Of a DNA stretch of 25,005 nt, positions 8,801 through 15,728 are shown one piece after another. The position numbers were made by a program, and so were the translations under genes. This DNA comes from Synergistales bacterium (GTDB lineage Bacteria > Synergistota > Synergistia > Synergistales > Aminobacteriaceae), in the NCBI GenBank assembly GCA_025997955.1, contig BNVH01000061.1:1-25005 (forward strand), written 5' to 3'. Positions within the stretch are counted from its first letter, which is position 1; each line of letters opens with the position of its first letter. The notes below the pieces were generated by a model. That model made no database searches. It was not told the origin of the DNA and saw nothing but the letters and a program-made list of their open reading frames with translations.

Positions 8801-9120
8801 CCGACGACGTAGCCCAACTGATGACGACGTTCGCGGCCCAGATGCAGACGTTCATAGACAACACGATAAAGACGTCCCAGGCCGAGATAGGCGTGGGCGT
8901 CGTGGCGGTTCAGGGGTCTTTGGCCCGCGAGATGAACGCCATCGACGACGAGATAAAGCGCATAGATACGTACTTGACCGATTTCAACAGGAGACAGACC
9001 GAGAAAGAGACGAAACTGCGCGCCCAGTACGCCGCCTCCGAGGAGCTCCTCGCCAAATATATGGAACAGGCCAACTGGCTTTCCAGCGTGGTGTCGCAGC
9101 TTCAAGGCCAAGCGAGCTGA
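5875..9120 (+). CDS. fliD: Flagellar hook-associated protein 2 (filament cap), very long form
   Basis: 1081 residues from ATG 5875, 8 bases after AAGGGG (5861-5866); a TTG at 5869 is too close. FliD caps the growing filament and folds exported flagellin. The N-terminal domain opens with TVSGIVSGIDWEKMIEE and the coiled D0 helix (about 1-75). The C-terminal domain starts near residue 700 (HYSASQDAILILDGQ) and includes SFVTAYNDLMAWI and a final helical D0 part ending in SSVVSQLQGQ. Usual FliD proteins are about 450-700 residues. The extra length is in the middle: four divergent modules with a pattern like YRDGVDFDI...IRW...PYKITYK, a Pro-Thr-Ala linker and a heptad array, both listed separately. 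Like other exported flagellar proteins it has almost no Cys. It is transcribed alone from a sigma-28 promoter and closed by a terminator. Identity is firm; the role of the insert is unknown. Confidence 0.93.
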   Translation: MAMTVSGIVSGIDWEKMIEEVLEASRGPAYIQGAKRDKLELKKSSLEEMKVDLQLLQSALSPIKLASTFKSKQVEIERLDSSGSYKGVLSAVVNADAAINVYDLEVLQIAKGQASRSDQFLAGDLGLAYAPNVGKYFYINAGGQKLRIDVTDAETTTSLAEKINTTLKTARPPVAVTASVIDNYLVLRSDNVGSGSATVTSNATRSANNIELIQFPIDANTYNAQTGYYDSGMYTIDTLNGGNGVLTITSNGTTYRDGVDFDIISGGRIRWREMDNPYPSANEPYKITYKMAAAETYTTTGTRSSGNIDSGVLNFVADVSGTIVNPPVAAPIAPTAPTAPTAPTAPTAPVAPVAPDPTDTVLYPLGAADPQYITDSAQYVTDSAQFVLDSAQYVTDSAQFVLDSAQYVTDSAQFVLDSAQYVTDSATYLTNLANYRLDPSNRISITVGAGSGALTYRYGTDFTINGNDIVWANASQLLSGTTYTVNYIATGAAGTEAVTLDTSRAVPDALVTTGAGTTPALYSDFAAGDATITSASGRIYKQGEDFDIVPDAATGNAAVRWRAESAYIAPQPGELYTLSRPNPTGVPLTITYDAVAMANTDAIDLATYGFGHSIAGTPLNGTLAVTGFTGGGVNYTLTNPAAATPTTYNIAWGGTATSTPRTNTPALGAAYTVSYTYDTNVFSFSDDGNGLLDLIGLGKTDANHYSASQDAILILDGQRVTRSSNVISEANKNELIKGMTIELKGIGRVSLDVSQDAEPAVNAVQSFVTAYNDLMAWINTRETEKQLDETTKTTVDSDDFRLKWGLLHGNPLLRSTKDFMRRLTSQPYSPTFTSRTGRNAVYGNMGLNGVAATRTITISASSALSLAVQITTADTLATIAAKINDTNTDTGLPNPLKDYISAKVENGKLVLTASQGTAYIGGSVEALNAMGMSYSYNTLSQIGIKLPSSGVMSDQGKTGELDFDTNAFMAALTNNADDVAQLMTTFAAQMQTFIDNTIKTSQAEIGVGVVAVQGSLAREMNAIDDEIKRIDTYLTDFNRRQTEKETKLRAQYAASEELLAKYMEQANWLSSVVSQLQGQAS
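6856..6945 (+). repeat. Pro-Thr/Val-Ala linker repeat inside fliD
   Basis: A 9-base unit, gctcctaca or gctcctgta, is repeated about eight times and encodes a run of Ala-Pro-Thr then Ala-Pro-Val triplets. It looks like a stiff linker between beta modules in the exposed part of the cap protein. Unit number could change by slippage. Confidence 0.85.
6985..7194 (+). repeat. 21-base (heptad) tandem repeat array inside fliD
   Basis: Eight near-identical 21-base units (6985-7152) encode QYVTDSA and QFVLDSA alternately, so a 42-base higher-order unit is nearly identical at DNA level. Two decayed units (TYLTNLA, NYRLDPS) follow to 7194. The reading frame is kept throughout. Residues at the first and third heptad positions (Gln, Val) and at the second (Tyr/Phe) are regular, as in a solenoid or a coiled stalk. 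The near-identity suggests recent expansion or contraction. Confidence 0.92.
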
Positions 9121-9131
9121 CAACGCGATAT

Positions 9132-9176
9132 AAAAAACTCCGCCGCCCTCTCGCGAGAGCGGCGGAGTTTTTTTAT
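9132..9176. terminator. Bidirectional rho-independent terminator between fliD and the M50 gene
   Basis: AAACTCCGCCGC (9135-9146) pairs with GCGGCGGAGTTT (9159-9170), flanked by A-run on the left and a T-run on the right. The loop itself contains the palindrome CTCTCGCGAGAG. It serves fliD on the + strand and the convergent site-2 protease gene on the - strand. Confidence 0.93.
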
Positions 9177-9186
9177 ATATTTGAAA

Positions 9187-9816
9187 TCACAGAAGCCCAC
9201 CGAGCGGCATCAGCCTCCACAGAGCGTGCGCTATGGGGTTGAACAGCACGCCTATTATGCCGGTCATGACCAACACGATAAGGACGACAAATCCGTACCG
9301 CTCTAACCAAAGATAGTATTTTCTCATGCTGAACGGTATAAACACCGAGAGAATTTTAGAGCCGTCGAGCGGCGGTATGGGAATGAGGTTGAACGCGGCG
9401 AGCCCCATGTTTATGACTACCATCTGCCACAGCACCATAATCCCAGCGCTCCCGGCAATGGAAAAAATCGCCTCGCTAAAGCCGCGCAGAATCAGCACGC
9501 AGACAAAAGCCGTCAGAATGTTCCCCGCCACACCGGCCAAGGAGACCAAGACCAAATCGCGCTTGTAGTTGCGGAAATACCGCGTGGTGATAGGCACGGG
9601 CTTTGCCCAGCCGAAGCCCGCGAACAAAAGCAAAAGCGTTCCCCAAAGGTCAAAGTGAGCCATTGGGTTCAAAGTCAGACGCCCGGCACTGTCCGCCGTG
9701 GGGTCGCCCAAGAGTTTAGCTACCCAGCCATGACAAAACTCGTGAAACGTAATGGCCCAAAACACGGCCGGCAACGACAAAAGAAGCGTCACAGGCTCTC
9801 TGCCGAATAATCCCAT
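9187..9816 (-). CDS. Site-2 protease family (M50) membrane metalloprotease
   Basis: 209 residues from the ATG at 9816, preceded by GGAAAGGGTGA that overlaps the upstream gene's stop. The longer frame to 9879 lies within the dehydrogenase gene and is not needed. The zinc site is HEFCH (25-29) in a transmembrane helix, with the third ligand in NLIPIPPLDG (143-152, Asp151). Five or so hydrophobic segments and the short length match the YwhC-like, PDZ-free group of S2P homologues. Such enzymes cut membrane-embedded helices; the target here is unknown. It is 4 bases downstream of the 2-hydroxyacid dehydrogenase gene, so co-transcribed. Confidence 0.9.
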   Translation of the reverse strand: MGLFGREPVTLLLSLPAVFWAITFHEFCHGWVAKLLGDPTADSAGRLTLNPMAHFDLWGTLLLLFAGFGWAKPVPITTRYFRNYKRDLVLVSLAGVAGNILTAFVCVLILRGFSEAIFSIAGSAGIMVLWQMVVINMGLAAFNLIPIPPLDGSKILSVFIPFSMRKYYLWLERYGFVVLIVLVMTGIIGVLFNPIAHALWRLMPLGGLL

Positions 9817-9820
9817 TTTA

Positions 9821-10798
9821 TCACCCTTTCCAAACTTCGGGGTTGAGAAGATTTTGCGGCCGTCTGCCCTGTAGCGCAAAGACGAGGTTAGAGGCCGCGC
9901 AGGACGCCATGCCGTCGCGGGAGGCGCGGGAGGCGCTTCCGATGTGGGGCAATGTGGTGACGTTTTTCAAGTTCAAAAGCGGCTCGTCAAGCGGCACGGG
10001 CTCCTTTTCAAACACGTCGAGCCCTGCGCCCAAAATCCATTTTTCCGAACATGCCTTGAAGAGCGCTTTTTGATCCACCACCGCGCCGCGCGCCGCGTTT
10101 ATTAGGATGGCCGTCTTCTTCATGCTCTTGAGCTCGCGCTCTCCTATTAGCTCGCGCGTCTTCTCATTCAGAGGGCAGTGCAGGGACACGAAGTCAGACT
10201 CGCGCAGCAGCTCGTCAAGCGCGACGTACTTCGCGCCAAACTCGGCCTCGGCTTCTGGTTTTCGTGAGTTGCCGCTGTAGAGTATATTCATGCTGAAGCC
10301 CCTCGCGCGGCGCGCCACGGCCTGCCCTATCTGACCTAATCCCACTATGCCGATAGTCGCGCCAAAGACGTCCACGCCGACCATCATCTCCGGGTTCCAG
10401 ATGTTCCACTCGCCGCTGCGCAAAAAGGCGTTGGCCTCCATGAGACGGCGCGCGGAGGCCAAAACGAGGGAAAACGACAGGTCGGCCGTGGCCTCCGTCA
10501 GCACGCCGGGCGTGTTTGTGACGCATACGCCGCGCCTTGAGGCGGCTTTGACGTCGATGTTGTCGTACCCCACGCCGAAGTTGCTGACCACTTTCAGCTT
10601 TGGCGCGGCGCTCAAAAGCTCTTCGTCCACTTTTATGTTTCCCACAAGAAAGCCCTCGGCGTCGGCGAGCTTTTTGAACAATATATCTTTTGGGGGTGTG
10701 CCCTCTCCCTCCCATACCTCAAAATCCGCGTTTCCCCTCAAAACAGCGAGACCCGCTTCCCATATCGCAAAACCCACATAAACTTTCGGCAACGACAT
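9821..10798 (-). CDS. D-2-hydroxyacid dehydrogenase (glyoxylate/hydroxypyruvate reductase-like)
   Basis: 325 residues, normal length for the family. The NAD(P) Rossmann motif is GLGQIG (153-158). The catalytic triad is visible: Arg237 in NAARGAVVD, Glu266 in DVFEKEP and His285 in LPHIGSAS. It should reduce a 2-keto acid such as glyoxylate, hydroxypyruvate or a branched keto acid to the D-hydroxy acid. The sequence does not fix the substrate. GGAGG at 10809-10813 is a good ribosome site for the ATG at 10798. It follows the FAD oxidoreductase gene by 72 bases and precedes the M50 gene closely. Confidence 0.9.
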   Translation of the reverse strand: MSLPKVYVGFAIWEAGLAVLRGNADFEVWEGEGTPPKDILFKKLADAEGFLVGNIKVDEELLSAAPKLKVVSNFGVGYDNIDVKAASRRGVCVTNTPGVLTEATADLSFSLVLASARRLMEANAFLRSGEWNIWNPEMMVGVDVFGATIGIVGLGQIGQAVARRARGFSMNILYSGNSRKPEAEAEFGAKYVALDELLRESDFVSLHCPLNEKTRELIGERELKSMKKTAILINAARGAVVDQKALFKACSEKWILGAGLDVFEKEPVPLDEPLLNLKNVTTLPHIGSASRASRDGMASCAASNLVFALQGRRPQNLLNPEVWKG

Positions 10799-10870
10799 TC
10801 TTAAAAAGCCTCCAAATCTTTAAGTTTAAAATACCTCCGAGCCGGCCACTTGCCGCCCCTACAATTAAAA

Positions 10871-12259
10871 TTATCCGATTATTCCCCTTGCAGCGACGAC
10901 TCCGCTGGCGGCGGCTTGGATTATCCCGCGGCTGACGCCCGCCCCGTCTCCGGCCATCCAGAGATTGCGTATAGAGGGGACGGATAGGTCTTTAGACAGT
11001 TCAAGACGCAGTGAGTACAGCTTTATCTCGACGCCGTAAAGAAGCGTGTCGCCGTGGTTCACACCGGGCATTATGCGGTTTAGGGCGTCTAAAAACTCCA
11101 CTATGTCGGTCACGTATCTGTGCGGCAGGACGAGACTGAGGTCGCCCGGCTGAGCCTGAGCCGTCGGCTCCACCATGCCGCGCTCTATGCGAGAGGCCGT
11201 AGAGCGCCGTCCATCCTTCAGGTCCGCCAAGCGCTGAATCAAAATACTCCCCCCGGCCAGCATGTTCGCCAACTTAGCTATGTGCGTGGCGTACCCTATA
11301 GGGTCGTTGAACGGCTGAGTGAAGTTTTTCGTCACGAGTATGGCGAAGTTCGTGTTTTCCGATCTTTTGAGCTTGAGGCTGTGTCCGTTTACCGTGACGA
11401 GCTTATGCGCCTGGTTGAACTCGTGAACCACGAAGCCCGACGGATTCATGCAGAATGTGCGGCAGCGGTCGTCGAACGTAGGAGTGTTGTAGAGGCATTT
11501 CAACTCGTAAAACTCTTTAGTGAGGGACTCGCAGACGCTGTCCGGCACCTCTACCCTCACGCCTATATCCACGGGCATGGAAGCTATGGGGAGCTTCAGC
11601 CGCCCTATGAGCTTATCAAGCCACGGCGCGCCCTCACGCCCTGGCGCGGCCAAGATGTTCGGCGCGCGAAGCTCCGTGCCGTCCTCCAATAGGACTCCGA
11701 CGGCCTTGGGCTCCCCGTCGGAGTTTTCGGTCAAAATATCCTTCACGGACGAGTTCATGCGTATGTCGCACTTGCGCCTCAGGTCTTCGTACATGTTCTG
11801 GAGGACCTCCCGCGCGGCGTCGGTGCCTATATGCCTGATGCGGGCGGGGAGAACGCGAAGCCCCACCTGCGCGGCCTGCCTTATGGTGTCGCGCACCACC
11901 TCGCTTGACGCCTCGTAGCTGTGGGCGTCGGCGCCGAAGCGCAAAAAGTCGTCGTCCACAAGCCCTATGAGGGATACGAGCTCGGGGCGCCCTATATATT
12001 CCTCAAGGTTCCCGCCGAACCCCGTAGTGAGAGTCAGCTTGCCGTCAGAGGCCGAGCCCGCTCCGCCCCAGCCTGATACGACCGAGCAAGACGGACAGTT
12101 GAGGCAAACTTCGCTTTTCCCCTCCGATATAGGGCAGCGGCGTTCGCTTATGAGCTTTCCCTTGTCGACGATGACGACGCTTTTCCCCTGTTTCGCCAGC
12201 TCCGCGGCCGCGAATATACCGGCAGGTCCGGCCCCTATGATTATGGCGTCATGTTTCAT
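10871..12259 (-). CDS. NAD(P)/FAD-dependent oxidoreductase, COG2509 type
   Basis: 462 residues. The FAD-binding GAGPAG is at 9-14, and the second FAD contact NLWMAGDGAGVSRGIIQAA lies near the end. Between them is a four-Cys cluster, Cys42, Cys52, Cys55 and Cys58 (C-x9-C-x2-C-x2-C), then GWGGAGSASDGKLTL. This arrangement is typical of the COG2509 'uncharacterised FAD-dependent dehydrogenase' family. The Cys set may hold a metal or Fe-S centre; this is inference. The physiological substrate is not known. Its ATG lies 7 bases past the stop of the dehydratase gene, and the ribosome site GGAGAG is made from that gene's last codons, so translation is coupled. Confidence 0.88.
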   Translation of the reverse strand: MKHDAIIIGAGPAGIFAAAELAKQGKSVVIVDKGKLISERRCPISEGKSEVCLNCPSCSVVSGWGGAGSASDGKLTLTTGFGGNLEEYIGRPELVSLIGLVDDDFLRFGADAHSYEASSEVVRDTIRQAAQVGLRVLPARIRHIGTDAAREVLQNMYEDLRRKCDIRMNSSVKDILTENSDGEPKAVGVLLEDGTELRAPNILAAPGREGAPWLDKLIGRLKLPIASMPVDIGVRVEVPDSVCESLTKEFYELKCLYNTPTFDDRCRTFCMNPSGFVVHEFNQAHKLVTVNGHSLKLKRSENTNFAILVTKNFTQPFNDPIGYATHIAKLANMLAGGSILIQRLADLKDGRRSTASRIERGMVEPTAQAQPGDLSLVLPHRYVTDIVEFLDALNRIMPGVNHGDTLLYGVEIKLYSLRLELSKDLSVPSIRNLWMAGDGAGVSRGIIQAAASGVVAARGIIG

Positions 12260-12266
12260 TTAAAAA

Positions 12267-14102
12267 TCACTCTCCAATATATTCACTGACCATCTCACGC
12301 AGAAGCTCCGGCGCTTTGTTCGGGTTTTCCAAACTTTGAGACAAAAGACCCAGTATAGATCGCTCTTCGCCCCGGAGCTTGAGCGTGGACTCAAATACCT
12401 TTGGGTTGGACGTGCGGCTGACCGAGCTTGGGTCGTAAAACAGCTCCTCGAAGAGCTTTTCGCCCGGCCTTATGCCTGTGTAGACTATCTTGATGTCTCG
12501 CCCAGGCTCGTGCCCGTGAAGGCGTATCAGCATTTCGGCCATTTTTGATATGAGCACCGGCTCGCCCATGTCGAGCACGAACAGCTCCCCGCCCCGTCCT
12601 ATGGCCCCGGCCTGAATCACGAGGCTGACCGCCTCTGGGATAAGCATAAAATAGCGCTTCATGGCCGAGTCCGTGACAGTGACCGGCCCCCCGGCTTCTA
12701 TCTGCTCCTCAAACTTCGGAACGACGCTGCCGCGGCTTCCGAGCACGTTCCCAAACCGCACGGCCATATAGGCCGTATTAGGAAATTCGCCCTGAACCTC
12801 GCCAAGCACATGTTCAGCCGCCCTCTTACTGGCTCCCATCACGCTTGACGGCCTTACGGCTTTGTCGGTGGAGATCATGACCAAGCGCTTAGCGCCGCTC
12901 TCCCCGGCCAACCGAGAGACGTTCAGAGTCCCAAACGTATTTACGCGCAAGGCCTCGCGGACGCAGGGCTCCATAAGAGGGACGTGCTTGTGGGCGGCGG
13001 CGTGGAATATTATATCCGGCGCAAAACCCTCGAACAGGTCTCTCATGGCTATCTCGTCCGCGACGTCCGCTATGACTGGACGAATCTTGGCTAAAAAACG
13101 AGATTTTGCCAAGGACTCCATCAAAAGATATATGGACTGCTCGCCGTGCCCCAAGACGACGAGCTCGGACGGCTTGTTCTTCAAGACCTGCCGGACTATT
13201 TCGCTTCCGATAGACCCCCCGGCGCCCGTCACCAAGACCTTGCTCCCCCTCAAATAATCGTCTACGCGCGCCATATCCACGGGGTCGCGTCCCAATAGGT
13301 CCGAAAGGCGAATGTGCCGCAAGCGGCTTACCGATACGCCGCCGCCCGCCAGCTCCTGCAAGCTCGGCAGTACGCGAACACTGACGTTGAGGGGCGCCAG
13401 CGTGTCGTAGAGCTCCCTTATTTTTTTCCCGTCAGCGCTTGGAATGGCTACCAAGACGACGCTTATTTCGTAGGCCTTGATGAGTGAGGGCAGGTCCTCC
13501 GTGTCGCTCAAGACGGATACGCCGGATATAGACTTGCCTATTTTAGAGGTGTCGTCGTCCACAAAGCCGCGCGGGATAAGCTCTTGCGGGTTTCGCAGCA
13601 AATCCCGCGCCAAGAGAGCCCCCGCCTCGCCCGCGCCTACTATGAGCGCGTTCAAAAACTTCTTGTCATCCGACTGCCTTGTTATGGCGAGCCTCCAGGA
13701 AACCCTGAGCGCGCCGCACAGTATAACCCCCGCGCACAGCATGATGACAAGAGACGTCCGAGGCAAAAGTATAAAAGGCTTAATGGCTACAATGGTCGTA
13801 AACACTACTCCAGCCGCGACATAAAGTTTAGCGAAACGCAGATAATCCTCCAACCCGGCCTGCTTCCAGAGCGTGCGATACTGTTTGCCCAAGAAAAATA
13901 CGGCGACCGCCATAGACGGGAAAACGAGCGCGGCCATCGCGAGGTCGTACAGATAGACCTTCGGTATAAATAGCGTCAGGCGAATGGCGTAGCCCAGATA
14001 GGCCGAAAACGCCAAGAGCGCGAAATCAAGCAGAGCCACGAAAAGCCCGTGACTCGAAAGTTTTTTCCAGAAAAACAGAACGCGGGCCAATATGTCGCGC
14101 AT
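12267..14102 (-). CDS. Membrane NDP-sugar 4,6-dehydratase (CapD/PglF/WbpM family)
   Basis: 611 residues. There are four hydrophobic segments in the first 135 residues, then a CoA-binding-like Rossmann domain (GAGEAG, 157-162), then the SDR dehydratase domain with TGAGGSIG (292-299). The catalytic stretch TDKAVRPSSVMGASKR (412-427) has Met422 in place of the usual Tyr of Y-x3-K, a known hallmark of the WbpM/PglF group, with Lys426 kept. It should convert UDP-GlcNAc to a 4-keto-6-deoxy sugar at the inner membrane, feeding capsule, O-antigen or glycoprotein sugars such as bacillosamine-type residues. No other genes of that pathway are in the window. It follows the small helical gene by 29 bases, with no clear ribosome site. 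Confidence 0.92.
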   Translation of the reverse strand: MRDILARVLFFWKKLSSHGLFVALLDFALLAFSAYLGYAIRLTLFIPKVYLYDLAMAALVFPSMAVAVFFLGKQYRTLWKQAGLEDYLRFAKLYVAAGVVFTTIVAIKPFILLPRTSLVIMLCAGVILCGALRVSWRLAITRQSDDKKFLNALIVGAGEAGALLARDLLRNPQELIPRGFVDDDTSKIGKSISGVSVLSDTEDLPSLIKAYEISVVLVAIPSADGKKIRELYDTLAPLNVSVRVLPSLQELAGGGVSVSRLRHIRLSDLLGRDPVDMARVDDYLRGSKVLVTGAGGSIGSEIVRQVLKNKPSELVVLGHGEQSIYLLMESLAKSRFLAKIRPVIADVADEIAMRDLFEGFAPDIIFHAAAHKHVPLMEPCVREALRVNTFGTLNVSRLAGESGAKRLVMISTDKAVRPSSVMGASKRAAEHVLGEVQGEFPNTAYMAVRFGNVLGSRGSVVPKFEEQIEAGGPVTVTDSAMKRYFMLIPEAVSLVIQAGAIGRGGELFVLDMGEPVLISKMAEMLIRLHGHEPGRDIKIVYTGIRPGEKLFEELFYDPSSVSRTSNPKVFESTLKLRGEERSILGLLSQSLENPNKAPELLREMVSEYIGE

Positions 14103-14131
14103 GAAAATATATCGTTTGCTATGGCAGCTCG

Positions 14132-14563
14132 TTAAATGATGAGCTTCTTGCCTCCACCCTGCTGTCCCCCAAGCCTGTCTAACTCATTTAGAACCGCTGC
14201 GGGGGCCACGTCTATCTTTGGCTTCTGCTGCTTGGCCTGCGCTTCCGATACGCGCCTCTCGTACTCCTCCATAGTTTTGCGAATGGCGGAGGAGTCGCCG
14301 CGAATCCAAAGCAAAATCCCATCCCGCACGGCCTTCATTTCCTGCTCACTCGGCAGCTTCTCTATAGCGCCTATGTCTTTCAATATCTTGTGCTCTTCTT
14401 TCACGGACTCTAAAATATCGTCGTCGGTCAAAAGCCCTTTTTTATAAAGGACTCGGAACATGATATTGAAGCGGCTTTTTTGGTTCTCGCTCTCCATAGC
14501 CATCCCGTCCACGCGGGCCAAAAGCATAGAAAGCAATTCATCAAGACCTATTTGCATCGGCAA
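14132..14563 (-). CDS. Conserved-looking small helical protein, function unknown
   Basis: 143 residues from TTG 14563, spaced 8 bases from GGGGAG (14572-14577); an ATG at 14557 is possible but 14 bases away. The sequence is highly charged and almost wholly helical, with FNIMFRVLYKKGLLTDDDILESVKEEHKIL in the first half, a Gln/Lys-rich segment, and a Gly-rich tail ending GGGKKLII. No signal peptide, membrane segment or catalytic motif is seen. No family was recognised. It is the first gene of the minus-strand group that runs into the dehydratase gene. Confidence 0.7.
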   Translation of the reverse strand: MPMQIGLDELLSMLLARVDGMAMESENQKSRFNIMFRVLYKKGLLTDDDILESVKEEHKILKDIGAIEKLPSEQEMKAVRDGILLWIRGDSSAIRKTMEEYERRVSEAQAKQQKPKIDVAPAAVLNELDRLGGQQGGGKKLII

Positions 14564-14596
14564 CTCAAAAACTCCCCTTTTTTATTGTAAATTAAA

Positions 14597-14625
14597 TATA
14601 TATTTTAACATAAAAGAAGAGACAA
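14597..14625 (-). promoter_or_regulatory. Candidate promoter of the minus-strand 14563-9187 gene group
   Basis: On the minus strand TTGTCT (14620-14625), 17 bases, then TATATA (14597-14602), in an AT-rich patch 34 bases before the TTG start at 14563. The boxes are imperfect but the spacing is ideal. Confidence 0.4.
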
Positions 14626-14665
14626 TTCTTTGCGGACTTTCCCCCCAAATCCGCAAGTTGCCCTC

Positions 14666-14860
14666 AATAACGCCCCAGCTGACTATCATTGGCGCGGCGG
14701 TTGGCGAGATTTTAGGATTCACATATCGCTATACTCACCAGACTTGAATCCCACCAAGAAGCTTTGGGCGAATATGAAAAGGGCGCCCGAAAGATTTGGT
14801 TAGGAATTTCAGAACATTGGTCGATACTATTTATGCGTTTTTAAGTTAATTGACTATAGC
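14666..14860 (+). pseudogene. IS630-type transposase C-terminal remnant
   Basis: Read from 14666 in this frame, the + strand gives a degraded DDE transposase end: SLYSPDLNPTKKLWANMKRA, matching the IS630 hallmark PPYSPDLNPIEKLWANMK. The catalytic Glu of NPxE is replaced by Lys (NPTKK). A TAG follows soon after (RFG-stop), and beyond it EFQNIGRYYLCVFKLIDYS continues like the usual tail. Nothing upstream of 14666 is readable as transposase. The element is dead and truncated. Its end meets the broken STAS gene head to head. Confidence 0.75.
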
Positions 14861-15057
14861 GCAGCAGGCGCTTGGTGGACTTGTACAGGGAATGTTTGAG
14901 CGCGACAGCAACACCCAGCGCCAGCTCGCGGACGCCGCCAATATCTTCCAATTCCGCCTCCAGCGCCGGAGCGGTCACGATGTCCAGCCTTTCTGAATAG
15001 CGTCACCGTCAGTACTGTACCTTCTTGTTTTTTGATTTGCAAATTCTTGACCTGCAT
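14858..15057 (-). pseudogene. Frameshifted, truncated STAS-domain (anti-sigma antagonist-like) gene
   Basis: A strong AGGAGG (15064-15069) and an ATG at 15057 begin MQVKNLQIKKQEGTVLTVTL. The sequence then continues in another frame as ERLDIVTAPALEAELEDIGGVRELAL, the usual start of SpoIIAA/RsbV-like STAS proteins (strand, then xLDxxTAPxLExEL, then GVxxLxLD). The frame change lies near 14993. The later part, with the phosphorylatable Ser region, is scrambled and ends at the IS630 remnant. It may be a pseudogene or, less likely, a sequencing error followed by true truncation. The open frame that avoids the shift gives an Arg/Gly/Cys-rich nonsense tail. Confidence 0.65.
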
Positions 15058-15073
15058 TGGCAGCCTCCTAAGT

Positions 15074-15092
15074 TAAAAGAGCCAGCGGCTCT
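15074..15092 (-). terminator. Candidate terminator of NRPS-PPTase operon
   Basis: On the minus strand AGAGCC, a 3-base loop GCT, then GGCTCT followed by TTTTAACTT. It starts 7 bases after the PPTase stop. The stem is short (6 pairs) and the T-run modest, so it may be weak. Confidence 0.5.
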
Positions 15093-15098
15093 ATAAAT

Positions 15099-15728
15099 CT
15101 ATAGAAAAACCTCCTCAAATTTCTCCGGACAGCCGGAAATCAGCGAACAAAGCGCGAGACTATAACCACCGAGATCGTAGAGTCGAAGACAAGGACGTGG
15201 ATCGGAGGCCACGCAGGCGTCCTGCCCATGTATTTTCACCGCGAAACTTGCCGGATTCACCGACAGCCCGGAGCCCAGCATTTTGAGGTAACTCTCCTTC
15301 AGCGTCCATATGTCGAAAAAGGCCTGGGCGAGAGCGGAGACGGGAACATCCTCCAGAAAAATCAGCTCGTTTTCGTGAAAGGCCGTGCGCGCCAAAGCAC
15401 GATAATCGTCCTCGACATGCTCCTCTATGTCCACCCCCACCGGCGCCTCGTCCACAGCCAACGCCACGCGGTCGCCGGAGTGCGAGACGTTAAAGTGGGG
15501 CCCGCCCGGTACGTAGGGTTTGCCGTGTTCCCCATATAAAATTTTTGAAGCTCCCAGTATTTCGCGGAGCAGAAGGCCGGCCGCCAGCGAGCGTAGCCGA
15601 TCCTTCTCTCGCCGGAAGGCTGAAAGTCCTCGCGCCCGCTCCGGGGAGAACGCGAAAATTTTTTCCTCAGCCCGCCGCCCGCCGCCCGCTATTCTTCGGA
15701 TGTCAGTCAGGTAAAGAGTCGCCGTCAT
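15099..15728 (-). CDS. Sfp-type 4'-phosphopantetheinyl transferase
   Basis: 209 residues. It moves the phosphopantetheine arm of CoA onto the Ser of carrier domains, here most plausibly the two PCP domains of the adjoining synthetase. Motifs: KPYVPGGPHFNVSHSGD (70-86) binds CoA; GVDIE (98-102) holds the Mg ligands Asp100 and Glu102; FFDIWTLKESYLKMLGSGL (137-155) is the W-x2-KE-x3-K block with Glu145 and Lys149. The length is that of short Sfp-like enzymes. Its ATG overlaps the NRPS stop (ATGA at 15725-15728), so it is translationally coupled, and the operon carries its own activating enzyme. Confidence 0.95.
   Translation of the reverse strand: MTATLYLTDIRRIAGGGRRAEEKIFAFSPERARGLSAFRREKDRLRSLAAGLLLREILGASKILYGEHGKPYVPGGPHFNVSHSGDRVALAVDEAPVGVDIEEHVEDDYRALARTAFHENELIFLEDVPVSALAQAFFDIWTLKESYLKMLGSGLSVNPASFAVKIHGQDACVASDPRPCLRLYDLGGYSLALCSLISGCPEKFEEVFL

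Noticed and set aside
7381..9123. Long minus-strand frames (201 and 222 residues) under fliD
   Set aside because: Antisense to conserved FliD parts; no motif, no start signals.
14854..15057. 67-residue intact protein on the minus strand
   Set aside because: After about 20 residues it turns Arg/Gly/Cys-rich, while the neighbouring frame continues the STAS domain; it is a frameshift product.
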